Shown here piece after piece: positions 1-8,477 of a stretch of 64,000 nt of DNA (positions are counted from its first letter, which is position 1; each line of letters begins with the position of its first letter). Made by a program: the position numbers and the translations under genes. Below the pieces are notes generated by a model. It ran no database searches and had not been told where the DNA came from. It was given only the letters and a program-made list of their open reading frames with translations. Source of the stretch: Clostridiales bacterium (GTDB lineage: Bacteria; Bacillota; Clostridia; Christensenellales; Aristaeellaceae); the NCBI GenBank assembly GCA_015056255.1, contig SVGP01000010.1:29325-93324 (forward strand), in the 5' to 3' direction.

Positions 1-331
1 GCGCGCCCACCAGAAAACCCGCTTCGCCGCCCAGATAGATAGCGGTGATGATGGTTAAAGCGGTGATGGGTTTAAAAAATGGAATGAAGCGACCCACAAT
101 GCAAAGGGCAGTCATGGCGGAAACGATGACGAGCCGGCGCGAGCCGGTTTTTTTCTTTTCAAAGCCGGATGCGAACAGGAGAAGGGAGAAAACCGCAATC
201 AGCGCAGAAAGCAAAAGATAGCTTTTTTCTTTAAAAACCGTTGCAGACAGAAGCACGATAAGCGGAATGACGACAAAGGGAATGGTGATTTTTAAAATCC
301 CTCGCGCGCGGCATGATTTTATGACGAACAT
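1..331 (-). CDS. ECF transporter S component (partial, runs off the left edge)
   Basis: The first ~110 codons of a membrane protein are visible. Two hydrophobic segments lie near residues 15-30 and 40-55, then a charged loop, then a stretch reading GRFIPFFKPITA, followed by YLGGEAGFLVGA. That FKP-x-TA ... G-EAGFLVGA pattern is the hallmark of a class of ECF substrate-binding (S) subunits. It overlaps the stop of the fused ATPase gene by 13 bases, so it is the last visible gene of the operon. The cobalamin riboswitch upstream and the DUF4430 partners make a corrinoid the likely substrate; this is inference, since the substrate-contacting C-terminal half is outside the window. Confidence 0.75.
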   Translation of the reverse strand, partial: MFVIKSCRARGILKITIPFVVIPLIVLLSATVFKEKSYLLLSALIAVFSLLLFASGFEKKKTGSRRLVIVSAMTALCIVGRFIPFFKPITALTIITAIYLGGEAGFLVGA

Positions 332-1965
332 CTTTTTTCGTCCTTTCTGCCGTTTTGAAGGCACAGATCACACGCGTCTTTAATGGTCACGGCATTTTCG
401 AAGATACCGCGCGTCATGCGGGAGACAGGGGTAGTATAGAAGCTGTTTTGGCGGAAAAACGCTCTGGGATGGGCAACTGACACGATCTGGCCTCTGAAGA
501 ACATGGCGCATTTGTCTGCGGTTTCGGCGGCAAAATCGGTGTCGTGGGTGACGAGGACGATGGTCATGCCGGTTTCCTTCAGTGACTTTAATATGCTGGT
601 TAACTGCTGCTTGGTTTTTGCGTCCACGCCCTTTGTGGGTTCGTCAAGGAGCAGAAGCTTCGGCTTTGTGGAAAGCACTTTTGCAAGCGCGAGCAACTGC
701 TGTTCGCCGCCAGATAAGTCGTAAGGGTGCATGTCAAAATACCGCGTAAAGTCGATGGGCAAAAGGTTCATACCGTATTCGGCGCCCTTTAATTCCTCGC
801 GCACGGTGTTGTGAAGAAACACGGTCTGAACGTCCTGGGGTAGCATGGTCAGGCAATTTCTGAAAAGAGACTGGTTTTTGTAGTCCTTAAGCTTTTTTCC
901 GAACACACGGATTTCCCCTGCATAGGGCTTCAAAAGGGACGAAGCTGCGGAAAGCGACGTCGTTTTACCGGAGCCGTTGCCCCCTAAGATTGCATAGATT
1001 TCTCCCGTCATTACGCTGAAGGACACGCCGCTTAATACGTCGCGGCCATGGCGGTCGTAGCGGAAATATACATTTTTGAATTCGAGCGCGGTTTCAGTAT
1101 CTGTGGAAGAAGCAGGCGATGGCAGAACGCGGATGTTTTGATTGTATCTCTCCTCGATCATGCGTCGTCCGTCCTTGATTTCAATAGGACAAACGCCTTT
1201 TTCCGAAAGCGCATGATAAAGGCGGGCGGCGGCTGGCATGGCCAGAAGAAGCGGAGAATCGGCGGAGAGCTTTGTAATCGTTTCTTCCGGCGCGCCGGAG
1301 TAGAGCGCTTTGCCTTCATGAAGCACGATCATTTTGTCGGAAACGGGCACGACTTCTTCCAGTCTATGCTCCGTGATCAGAACGGTAAGCGCGAAATCGC
1401 GGTTGAGCTTTTTTACGGTCTGAATAAACTCCGAGGCTGCGATGGGATCGAGCTGCGAGGTTGGCTCGTCCAGAATCAAAATCTCCGGCTGCATGACCAT
1501 GACGGCGGCCAGATTCAGAAGCTGCTTTTGTCCGCCGGACAAGTCGTTTACGCTTTTTTCATACCATTCTTCAATGCCGAAATACGCGGCCATTTCGCTG
1601 ACTCTGCGGGCGATGGCTGCGCGGGAAAGATTCATGTTTTCAAGCCCGAAGGCCAGCTCGTGCCACACCTTGTCGGTCACCAGCTGCATCTCAGGCCTTT
1701 GCATCACATAGCCGATTTTGTAGGCCGCGTCCTCATCGGAAAGCGACGCCTGATCTGCGCCGGAAAGCCTGATTTGACCGGATTTTTCTCCAAGGGGCGC
1801 GAGCTCGCGCTTTAAAAGGCGCAAAAGCGTGGATTTTCCGCTGCCGGTTGCGCCGCAAATCAGGGCAAACTCGCCCTTTTCGATTTCAAAGGAAACGTTT
1901 TTAACGGCGGGCTCTTTTTTGCCGGGATAGGCGAAGGTCAGATTTTCGACTGTAAGAAACGCCAT
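319..1965 (-). CDS. ecfA: ECF transporter fused double ATPase (EcfA-EcfA')
   Basis: The 548-residue cytoplasmic energy-coupling ATPase has two ABC domains in one chain. Domain 1 has Walker A GATGSGKST (38-46), signature LSGGQ (142-146) and Walker B LILDEP (163-168). Domain 2 has LGGNGSGKTT, LSGGEQ and LLLLDEP. A linker around residues 270-290 joins them. Most ECF systems encode two separate ATPases; fused forms are known in Clostridia. The gene overlaps the start of the S component and the 3' end of ecfT, so the three are translationally coupled. Together they power uptake of the vitamin bound by the S subunit. Confidence 0.93.
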   Translation of the reverse strand: MAFLTVENLTFAYPGKKEPAVKNVSFEIEKGEFALICGATGSGKSTLLRLLKRELAPLGEKSGQIRLSGADQASLSDEDAAYKIGYVMQRPEMQLVTDKVWHELAFGLENMNLSRAAIARRVSEMAAYFGIEEWYEKSVNDLSGGQKQLLNLAAVMVMQPEILILDEPTSQLDPIAASEFIQTVKKLNRDFALTVLITEHRLEEVVPVSDKMIVLHEGKALYSGAPEETITKLSADSPLLLAMPAAARLYHALSEKGVCPIEIKDGRRMIEERYNQNIRVLPSPASSTDTETALEFKNVYFRYDRHGRDVLSGVSFSVMTGEIYAILGGNGSGKTTSLSAASSLLKPYAGEIRVFGKKLKDYKNQSLFRNCLTMLPQDVQTVFLHNTVREELKGAEYGMNLLPIDFTRYFDMHPYDLSGGEQQLLALAKVLSTKPKLLLLDEPTKGVDAKTKQQLTSILKSLKETGMTIVLVTHDTDFAAETADKCAMFFRGQIVSVAHPRAFFRQNSFYTTPVSRMTRGIFENAVTIKDACDLCLQNGRKDEKRCSS

Positions 1966-2810
1966 TTTGCCGCCTCCTTTGCATGAATGATGGTGGGAAG
2001 AAGAGATAAAAGGAAATAAAGAATATAACCCGATATAGATTTTGCGTTCAATATCGGAAGAGCGAAATACGGATAAAAGGAAAAGACATTGTTTCTTAAA
2101 AGAAATACCGATGCGATTGATAAAAGGCCTGAAAGCGCCAGGAGCGAAACGTCCCAGGCTTTCCAGGAAAAAATCGAAAAACGGCTTCGTCTTCCGATGC
2201 CATAGCCGCGCGCGGTCATGCTGTCTGCGGTGATGATACCGTTTTCAAGCACCCATGTGACCATGACGGAGAAAATACGCATTCCGCCTTTGACGCGGTC
2301 TATAATATTGTCCTCTTTATAAAGCCCAAGGGCGGTCTGCGCGGCCTTGACCTTTCTGACCTGCTGCGCAAAATAGGGCGCATAGCGAAGCGACAGTGAA
2401 AGCAGAAGCGCGATCTTTGGACTCAATGCGCCGAAAACGTAGATGAGCTTGTCGCTGGTCATGATCTCGGAAAACAGGCGGAACCAATACAAAACGCCCG
2501 TTAACATAAAGGCCATTGCAAGGCCGTAAATCGCCGATTCAAGCGTTATGGGATTGTTATTAAGAACAAATAATACCGTTGCGCCGTTATGCGAAACAAA
2601 GGGATTGATCAGCGCGGTGACAGCGAAAAGCAAAAGCGGAAACAGATGGGATTTGGGATTTTTCAGGCCGTTTTTTGAAAAGAAATAGGTGAGCGCGCCG
2701 AAAAACGAAATGAGAATCAAAAATACATCCATTGTGAACATGGAGATGACGGTGATCAGAAGAAAATAGACGGAAACGGCAATCGGGTTCAGATCCTCAA
2801 ATGAACGCAT
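1938..2810 (-). CDS. ecfT: ECF transporter T component (EcfT)
   Basis: The 290-residue membrane scaffold of the ECF transporter has about six hydrophobic segments. The conserved coupling-helix sequence TADSMTARGYG lies near residue 195; the A-R-G type motif is where EcfT docks onto the ATPases. It overlaps the ATPase start by 28 bases and lies 17 bases after the transcobalamin-like gene, so it belongs to the same cobalamin-riboswitch transcript. EcfT proteins are poorly conserved outside the coupling helices, but the context makes the assignment firm. Confidence 0.9.
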   Translation of the reverse strand: MRSFEDLNPIAVSVYFLLITVISMFTMDVFLILISFFGALTYFFSKNGLKNPKSHLFPLLLFAVTALINPFVSHNGATVLFVLNNNPITLESAIYGLAMAFMLTGVLYWFRLFSEIMTSDKLIYVFGALSPKIALLLSLSLRYAPYFAQQVRKVKAAQTALGLYKEDNIIDRVKGGMRIFSVMVTWVLENGIITADSMTARGYGIGRRSRFSIFSWKAWDVSLLALSGLLSIASVFLLRNNVFSFYPYFALPILNAKSISGYILYFLLSLLPTIIHAKEAAKWRFLQSKI

Positions 2811-2827
2811 TTCACGCGCTTCCTTTC

Positions 2828-4378
2828 TTAGGAAATATCGTTTCCAAGCTCAAGGGAATAAAGCCACTTTATGCTGTCGCCGTCCTTGAGTGCATATTGG
2901 TCGCAGCCGATGGAGGGGGACTGACCGTTTACGTAATACTTCCAGCCGGACAGATCGCCGAAATCGAATTCGTAGATATAACCGATGCCGACAATATAGA
3001 TCATGCCTTCCGCGCCGGATTTTTCCATGTGGATTTTGTTGGTCTTGCAGGCTTCAATCAATACGTCATACACGGTGTCGCCTTCTGAAATGGAAAACTC
3101 CGTGGCAGGAAGAACCGTTCCGTCCTTCGGAATATGCATTTGATCGGTTGCGCCCGAAACGGTGTCGCATCGGATTTCAAGGGATACGCTTCCGATTCTA
3201 TTTTCCCTTTGAACGGGCGCGGTGTAATAATTTTCCGCCGATTCAAAGTCGGAGAGGAAAATAAACGCGCAGAACGCGGCTAAAATAATGAAAATGAACA
3301 GGTAGTTTTTATAGCTGCGCTTTTTAAGAAGGAAAAAGACAAATGCAGAGGCAGCCGATATCAGAGCTGCGGCGCCTGCGGCAATCCACTTGTAGGCGGG
3401 AACAGATGAAGAAACCCTATGGGAAGCGGGCGCAATTTCCATTTTGTCAAAGGTGTAGAACGCGCTTTTTCCTTCAAGCATTCGCTCGTACGCCACAAGG
3501 CCGTACAGCGTCTGAACCGTCGCCATCGGGCTTTCAGCGCCGCCAAGCGTATGGGAAAACGCGAAGGAAGGAAGCTTAAAACGTTCAAGCGCGTCTAAAA
3601 GCGTATATCCGTTTTTGATAAACCGGCTGTCTGAAAAGGGATCAATACCCATAGCCGTTAATGCAACGACGACCTGCGACACGCTTTCGGGATTGGATAC
3701 GCCGTAGCTTTTGTAGCCTGCGTCTTCATCCTGAAGCTTTGAAAGAAGGCTTAATCCGCGGTCGAGGGCGGCTTGTACGTCCGCACGAGCGTTTCTGTAG
3801 GGGGCGAGCGCCTGCATGGTCATGGCGGTTACGTCCACATTTCCGATGCTTCCGGACAATGCCCAGCCGCCGTCCTCAAACTGGATTGACAGAAGGGAAT
3901 CGATGATTTCATCCTCGGTATGCATTTCGGATACAAATCCGTTGTGAATAAGATGCAGGCCGTATACCCGGCTCATGATGCCCTGCGCGCCGATGGTCTG
4001 GTCGGTTTCTAATTGAATGGATGAAATGTCCGCGCCGATTGCAATGAGCGCCAACGCAAATTTCTGCCGCGTGACGGCGGCCTTTGGGGAAGTATTTTCA
4101 AAAGAGGAAACTAGAAAATCCCTGATGGACGATAAATCATAAGCGCCCATCTGACGCAGGGTGATCGCATACCAGTCTGCCGCAGGCGCGCTTGACAGAG
4201 AAGAGGAGATCCAGCTTTGCATTTCCTGTTCACCAGTTAAAGACGCGCAAACGCCGCCGATCAGGTTTTTAACCCGATCAGCGGTGCTTTCAAGATCAGT
4301 ATTCATTTCCGCTTGTGCTGAAAAAACCGAAAACAGGCATGACAGGCACAGGAAAAACAATAATAATCTCTTTTTCAT
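2828..4378 (-). CDS. membrane-anchored transcobalamin-like protein: alpha/alpha barrel, TM hairpin, DUF4430
   Basis: The 516-residue exported protein starts with a signal peptide (residues 1-23, cut near AQA). Residues ~30-310 carry helical repeats of the prenyltransferase/squalene-cyclase type (for example FEDGGWAL, DVTAMTMQALAPY). Two hydrophobic segments follow at ~331-351 and ~358-376, joined by the basic loop KKRSYK. The C-terminal part (~396-512) is a DUF4430 domain with GWKYYVNGQSP and LKDGDSIKW. An alpha6/alpha6 barrel plus this beta domain is the architecture of transcobalamin and intrinsic factor, so I infer extracellular corrinoid capture for the adjacent ECF transporter. The membrane hairpin places both domains outside. 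Binding itself is not shown by the sequence. Confidence 0.8.
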   Translation of the reverse strand: MKKRLLLFFLCLSCLFSVFSAQAEMNTDLESTADRVKNLIGGVCASLTGEQEMQSWISSSLSSAPAADWYAITLRQMGAYDLSSIRDFLVSSFENTSPKAAVTRQKFALALIAIGADISSIQLETDQTIGAQGIMSRVYGLHLIHNGFVSEMHTEDEIIDSLLSIQFEDGGWALSGSIGNVDVTAMTMQALAPYRNARADVQAALDRGLSLLSKLQDEDAGYKSYGVSNPESVSQVVVALTAMGIDPFSDSRFIKNGYTLLDALERFKLPSFAFSHTLGGAESPMATVQTLYGLVAYERMLEGKSAFYTFDKMEIAPASHRVSSSVPAYKWIAAGAAALISAASAFVFFLLKKRSYKNYLFIFIILAAFCAFIFLSDFESAENYYTAPVQRENRIGSVSLEIRCDTVSGATDQMHIPKDGTVLPATEFSISEGDTVYDVLIEACKTNKIHMEKSGAEGMIYIVGIGYIYEFDFGDLSGWKYYVNGQSPSIGCDQYALKDGDSIKWLYSLELGNDIS

Positions 4379-4382
4379 GGAT

Positions 4383-5075
4383 TTATTCCTGAACGACCGT
4401 AATTACGCAAACGGGAGAAACAAGGTTCATGTTTTCGCTGGCCGCGCTTACGACGTATACGCCCGCCTCCTCAAAGGTGAGCTCGAAAACGCCGCCTTCT
4501 GCGGTTGCGACGTTGGCTTCTGCACCGTTTACCGTTACGCGCGCGCCTTCAACGGGCAGAACCACTGGATTCCACATTTCGTCATAGCCTGCGGCGGAAA
4601 GGGCGAGAGATACGGCTTCGCCGACCTTGACTTCCAGGGCGGCCTTGTCAAAGAAGGAGTAGGTATCCGTCCAGCCAACCAAATCGGTGAAAGCATAGGC
4701 TTTAACATGGTCGCCTTCCTTGATGGCGTCCTGAAGGCTTAAAGGGGATGCATCGTTTACCATATAGCCGTAGCTGCCACCGTTGTCAACGCCCCAGAGG
4801 AGGGTGAGAGAAAGACCGTACTCGGTGGGAACATAGGCGAAAGCTTCCGCGCCGTTTTCATGCTTTGCGGCGTGTGCGCAGGCGAGCGCGTCGGCGATCG
4901 TAATTGCGCCGTCGTTGTCCTGATCGGTTACGAAAATGGGTTCATAGGCGAGGACAAGCGCGTTTTCATCATTCGTGATGGACACAAACGCGTTTACGCC
5001 TGCGGGCGCTTCCTCTGCAAAAGCGAGGGAGAAAAGGAAAACGAGGGCGAGAACGAGAGATGCGATCTTCTTCAT
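4383..5075 (-). CDS. secreted DUF4430-like protein with Ig-like C-terminal domain
   Basis: The 230-residue exported protein has a clear signal peptide (MKKIASLVLALVFLFSLAFA, then EE). Around residue 50 a dockerin or EF-hand-like calcium loop (DQDNDGAITIADAL) precedes a DUF4430-like segment (YGYMVND ... LQDAIKEGDHVKAY). The last ~80 residues resemble a bacterial Ig-like fold ending VCVITVVQE. No membrane anchor or sorting signal is visible, so it may be released or held by a partner. It lies 4 bases before the transcobalamin-like gene and presumably helps bind or pass on the corrinoid; that role is inferred from context. The start follows AGAGGT. Confidence 0.7.
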   Translation of the reverse strand: MKKIASLVLALVFLFSLAFAEEAPAGVNAFVSITNDENALVLAYEPIFVTDQDNDGAITIADALACAHAAKHENGAEAFAYVPTEYGLSLTLLWGVDNGGSYGYMVNDASPLSLQDAIKEGDHVKAYAFTDLVGWTDTYSFFDKAALEVKVGEAVSLALSAAGYDEMWNPVVLPVEGARVTVNGAEANVATAEGGVFELTFEEAGVYVVSAASENMNLVSPVCVITVVQE

Positions 5076-5139
5076 GCTGGTGTACCTCTTTTTTTTAGAT
5101 TTTATGGAAAGCGGTTTTGATCCGCCAGACCATCGGTGA

Positions 5140-5352
5140 TTATTTCCGCTTGCGCTTTGCTGATTTGTCGTCTTTTGTTTTTACTTCCTTAAGCCCCGCT
5201 TTTTCAAGCGCGCGGGGCCAGGGACCCAAGAACGCCTTGATTCGGGCGCGGTCGGCTTCTATAAAGTCGGTCTTTAAAGGAAGCCTTCCGATTTCAGCGG
5301 CTTTATCTATAAGCATTTGAATTGCCCATCCGATATTTTTATCATCCGGCAT
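5140..5352 (-). CDS. small HNH-repeat-like protein, first gene after the cobalamin riboswitch
   Basis: A 70-residue protein. The segment EIGRLPLKTDF ... FLGPWPRALEKAGL matches the pattern of the homing-endonuclease-associated HNH repeat (G-R-x-P-t ... F-G-s-W-n-x-A-L-x-x-A-G-L), a small helical DNA-binding module often found alone in Clostridia. The C terminus is very basic (SAKRKRK). I chose the ATG at 5352 because GGGAG lies 7 bases upstream; a longer frame would run through the riboswitch terminator. No catalytic HNH residues are present. Its place as the first gene behind a B12 switch is unexplained. Confidence 0.6.
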   Translation of the reverse strand: MPDDKNIGWAIQMLIDKAAEIGRLPLKTDFIEADRARIKAFLGPWPRALEKAGLKEVKTKDDKSAKRKRK

Positions 5353-5363
5353 AATCATTCTCC

Positions 5364-5402
5364 CAAACAAAAATACTCTTCCGAAAACAAATCGGAAGAG
5401 TA
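5364..5402 (-). terminator. terminator of the cobalamin riboswitch expression platform
   Basis: An 11-bp perfect stem (5374-5384 with 5392-5402, 7-base loop) is followed on the minus strand by TTTTTGTTTG. It lies between the aptamer and the first gene, so cobalamin binding probably favours this hairpin and stops transcription. Confidence 0.85.
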
Positions 5403-5500
5403 CAACAGATTTAAAAAGCGGACGCATGAAAAATACAGCTCTAAATGCTTTTTTCAATCGGCTGCACTCTTCACGCTAAATTGTGATTACCGGCTAAATG

Positions 5501-5678
5501 ACGCGGCAGGTATCCTGACTTATGACAACGAAGATTTTTCTTCGGAAAAGCGCCCTTCTCAGGGAAAATCCCCAATGGATATGCGCTTTTATTCTCATCA
5601 AATACAGTAATAGCGGTTGTTCCGGACTCTGACCGGATTCCCTTTTGACTACTTGGCGATTGGCCGTTCGCACCGCGC
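5501..5678 (-). ncRNA. cobalamin (B12) riboswitch aptamer
   Basis: On the minus strand the conserved parts appear in order: GCGCGGTGCG (5' P1), GGGAATCCGGTCAGAGTCCGG, the L5/P6 region GAGAAGGGCGC, and the B12-box-like AGTCAGGATACCTGCC, closing with CCGCGT (3' P1, 5501-5506, pairing with 5673-5678). It is followed by a strong intrinsic terminator and then the ECF/DUF4430 operon, which supports corrinoid as the transported ligand. Confidence 0.93.
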
Positions 5679-5704
5679 TTTAGAAATATTTATTTGTCAA
5701 ACGT

Positions 5705-5733
5705 ATTTTAACACCTTGAAAATGGAATGTCAA
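5705..5733 (-). promoter_or_regulatory. promoter of the cobalamin-riboswitch operon
   Basis: TTGACA (5728-5733) and TAAAAT (5705-5710) on the minus strand are separated by 17 bases. The inferred transcript start lies just before the aptamer. Confidence 0.75.
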
Positions 5734-5739
5734 TACAAA

Positions 5740-6228
5740 TTATAAAAGAAGACTGAACTTTTCAAAACGCTTCCAGACGGTGGGCACGAATTCGCCGCTT
5801 TCATAAAGCGTTCGGAGCGTTTTCTCCTTCACCCATTTAGCGTCTGTGGTTTCCAAAGGGGAGAGTGTGAGATCCTCTATTTCAACGTCCTTTTCAAGAT
5901 AAAAAATATCCTGAAAATAGTTTTTGCGTATATTGGTCGCGATGAAGCGAAACTCGCTCTCATCGGCGAGGATGCCTGTTTCTTCGAAAAGTTCGCGCCT
6001 GATGGACGAAAGTGTGTTTTCGCCCGATAACGTTCCGCCGCCGGTAAATTCCCAGAAGCCGCCGAATTTTTTGTCCGGATGGCGTTTGGTGATCAGAAAT
6101 TCGCCTTTGGAATTTCGTACCCACACCTCGGAGCACACATAGTATTCGCCGTCTTTAAACGGCTCGCCGCGCGCGATGGTGCGCCCGGTGATGTGTCTGT
6201 GTTCGTCGTAGATGTCCCAGATTTCCAT
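5740..6228 (-). CDS. Nudix hydrolase
   Basis: The 162-residue Nudix protein has a perfect Nudix box, G-x5-E-x7-REL-x-EE-x-GI (GGTLSGE ... RRELFEETGI, near residues 65-87), which binds the metal and cleaves a nucleoside-diphosphate-linked substrate. The N-terminal WDIYDEHRHITGRTI resembles YfcD/isopentenyl-diphosphate-isomerase-like Nudix proteins. I start at 6228 because GGAGGAG sits 8 bases upstream; an ATG at 6243 would itself overlap that site. The substrate cannot be read from sequence. It is transcribed toward the B12 riboswitch but ends before the riboswitch promoter. Confidence 0.85.
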   Translation of the reverse strand: MEIWDIYDEHRHITGRTIARGEPFKDGEYYVCSEVWVRNSKGEFLITKRHPDKKFGGFWEFTGGGTLSGENTLSSIRRELFEETGILADESEFRFIATNIRKNYFQDIFYLEKDVEIEDLTLSPLETTDAKWVKEKTLRTLYESGEFVPTVWKRFEKFSLLL

Positions 6229-6492
6229 GTGCTTCTCCTCCATCCGGCTGATGTTTAATGCTGAATTGATGTGGATTTTAAGAAATCAAAAGTTCATCAA
6301 GCGCTTTTTCAAATTCGAAAAGCATTCTTTGCGCGCTTTCATGTACGCTACTTAAGATGCTTTGTTCCTGAAAAGAATATCCTTACGTTTACTATTATTA
6401 TACGATTCCCGTCAAGATCAGGGACAGGGGTTCCTTAAGCAATTTGTTTTGATATTCCGCCTGAATCGCTTTCAATTGCACGCCTTCGGTGA

Positions 6493-6498
6493 TATAAT
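6493..6498 (+). promoter_or_regulatory. -10 element ahead of the carbohydrate operon
   Basis: TATAAT lies 33 bases before the glycosidase-like gene. The -35 region (TTTCAA at 6470-6475, 17-base gap) is weak, which suggests an activator. The preceding 6229-6470 holds no gene I can support. Confidence 0.45.
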
Positions 6499-6530
6499 AG
6501 AGGTAAATATTGATTTCAAGGGGCGATTTT

Positions 6531-8477
6531 ATGCAAAAGAAAATCGTTAGCGCTTTTGACCCTGTCTTTTTGGTTCGGGCGGACGGCTTTTCGCCGGTCA
6601 TGACGCCGAACGGCGACTTTTTCAGGCTCTATCTTGACTATTGCGCGCCCGGAAAAAACAGGGAGCTTGCCGTGTGCGCAAGCCGGCAGCCCGCGCCCGA
6701 AGTGATTTCTTCGAGCGACGGATATCAGATAATCTATCCATATTTACTGGCGGAGGACGGAACGAAGCACGATATCCGCCTTACATTGTCGTCAGAAACG
6801 GACGAGAAAGGCGCGGTTCATTTTGCGTTTGAAGTACAAAACAATTCTTCTGCGCGCGTCAACGAGGTTCAATATCCGCTTCTGGATTTTTCGAAGCTCG
6901 GAGACGACTTTCAAAACGATATTTTATACCTGCCCGACGGGCTTGGAAGAAAGATCGTCAATCCCCATCTGGATACGCAGCTTTCGCACACCGAATATAT
7001 GGCGGCGGATTACAAAAACATCGTAAAGATGTACAAATACCCCGGTCAATTGTCGATGCCCTGGGCGGCGCTTCAATCTGGCGCGCACACTTTGTATCTT
7101 GGGTCTCACTCAAAAACCTGGCGGCAGATTTCAATCATCACGGAAACAGAACCCAGACAGGAAGAAGAAAACCGCTTTATGCTCGGCATTGCTTCTTATC
7201 CGGCAGTGATGTCCGGCGAAACGCTTGCCTACGACGGGTTTACGTTCGCTCTTTTTGAAGGAGACTGGCGCGAGGGCGCTGACCTTTACAGAAAATGGGC
7301 CGAAAGCGCTTGGCTTACGCCCATCCGCCATAAAAAGTCCATTGAAAACCTGAACGGCTGGCAGCGCATCATCATGAAGCACCAATTCGGCGAAATTTAT
7401 TTAAAATACGAGGATCTTCCGCGCGTTTTCCGAGCCGGAAAAAAGTATGGCATCAATATGATCCTTCTTTTTGCATGGTGGGAGGAGGGCATGGACAACG
7501 GGTATCCGAATTATCAGCCGAGCGAGGATCTGGGCGGCGCCGAGGCGCTGAGGCGCGCCATTCAAACCATAAACGACGAGGGCGGACAGGTGATTTTGTA
7601 CGCAAACGGACACATCATCGATATTTCAACCGAGTATTATAAAACCGAAGGATATAAATACACCACCAAAGACATCGATGGAAACGACTACCGCGAGCAC
7701 TATATGTTTTCAAACTCAGGCACGATCCTTAAAATGGGCAACAAATCCTTCGCCGCAGGCTGCTACGGCACGAAAGAGTGGCCGGAAAAGATCATGGAGA
7801 TCGAAAAAAGGCATCTGGCGCTCGGCTCAAACGGAACCTTCTTTGATCAATTGGGCTGCGGGTTTTATCTGTGCTTTGACAAAAACCATTCGCATGGAAA
7901 CCGCATTGACATCGACCCGGAATTGAGACTTCCAACGGTAAAAAAGATACAGGAAGGCCTCAATGGCGATCAGTGGTTCGGCACCGAATGGGTGATCGAC
8001 CGCATGAGTCCGCACGTGGATTTCACCCATGGCTGCGGCTGCGGCATGACCTATACGCCGGACGCATATCCGTATCTGTTCAGATATGCGTTTCCCGAAA
8101 TCATCACGTCCAACCGCTTTTTGCACGATGAAAAAAGGGGCTGGAAGAAGCATCTGAATTACGCGTTTGTGTTCGGCCTCATTTACGACGTGTCCATCTA
8201 CCGCTGCAGGGCGTCGCTTCTGGACGCGCCCGTTTTCGGTGAATACGTGAAAACGCTTGTGGACATGAGAAGAAAATATTTAAACCATTTTATCTACGGA
8301 AAATTCAACACGCCGTCTTTTGTGCTTCCCGAAAAAATCTGGGGCGCGGAGTATACTTTTGAGGGAGACGCCGTCATCGCCCTTTGGAACGACACGGAAA
8401 ACGATTATGTGTTGCCGGTCGGAAGGGACAAAGGAAGCGTCTTGCGGGCAGGGGAAGTGAATATTTTCCGTGTGTGA
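6531..8477 (+). CDS. DUF6259-type glycoside-hydrolase-like protein
   Basis: A 648-residue cytoplasmic protein without a signal peptide. The N-terminal ~250 residues look like a beta-sandwich; the remainder looks like a TIM-barrel glycosidase, with DWREGADLYRKWAE, LLFAWWEEGMDNGYP, LYANGHIIDI, GTFFDQLGCG and DWRE/EWVID-type acidic sites. I recognise the overall pattern as DUF6259, a clan of uncharacterised glycoside-hydrolase-like proteins; catalytic residues cannot be assigned by eye. AAGGGG precedes the ATG at 6531. It is the first gene of an operon with an aldose epimerase and sugar-acid enzymes, so it probably releases the sugar they process. Confidence 0.7.
   Translation: MQKKIVSAFDPVFLVRADGFSPVMTPNGDFFRLYLDYCAPGKNRELAVCASRQPAPEVISSSDGYQIIYPYLLAEDGTKHDIRLTLSSETDEKGAVHFAFEVQNNSSARVNEVQYPLLDFSKLGDDFQNDILYLPDGLGRKIVNPHLDTQLSHTEYMAADYKNIVKMYKYPGQLSMPWAALQSGAHTLYLGSHSKTWRQISIITETEPRQEEENRFMLGIASYPAVMSGETLAYDGFTFALFEGDWREGADLYRKWAESAWLTPIRHKKSIENLNGWQRIIMKHQFGEIYLKYEDLPRVFRAGKKYGINMILLFAWWEEGMDNGYPNYQPSEDLGGAEALRRAIQTINDEGGQVILYANGHIIDISTEYYKTEGYKYTTKDIDGNDYREHYMFSNSGTILKMGNKSFAAGCYGTKEWPEKIMEIEKRHLALGSNGTFFDQLGCGFYLCFDKNHSHGNRIDIDPELRLPTVKKIQEGLNGDQWFGTEWVIDRMSPHVDFTHGCGCGMTYTPDAYPYLFRYAFPEIITSNRFLHDEKRGWKKHLNYAFVFGLIYDVSIYRCRASLLDAPVFGEYVKTLVDMRRKYLNHFIYGKFNTPSFVLPEKIWGAEYTFEGDAVIALWNDTENDYVLPVGRDKGSVLRAGEVNIFRV

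Noticed and set aside
1048..1815. 255-codon open frame on the plus strand
   Set aside because: It is antisense to the fused ECF ATPase, whose Walker and signature motifs prove the minus frame.
6278..6374. Coding-like stretch on the minus strand (reads GYSFQEQSIL ... ELLIS)
   Set aside because: It has no start codon or ribosome site and is interrupted upstream; perhaps a fragment, but not supportable.
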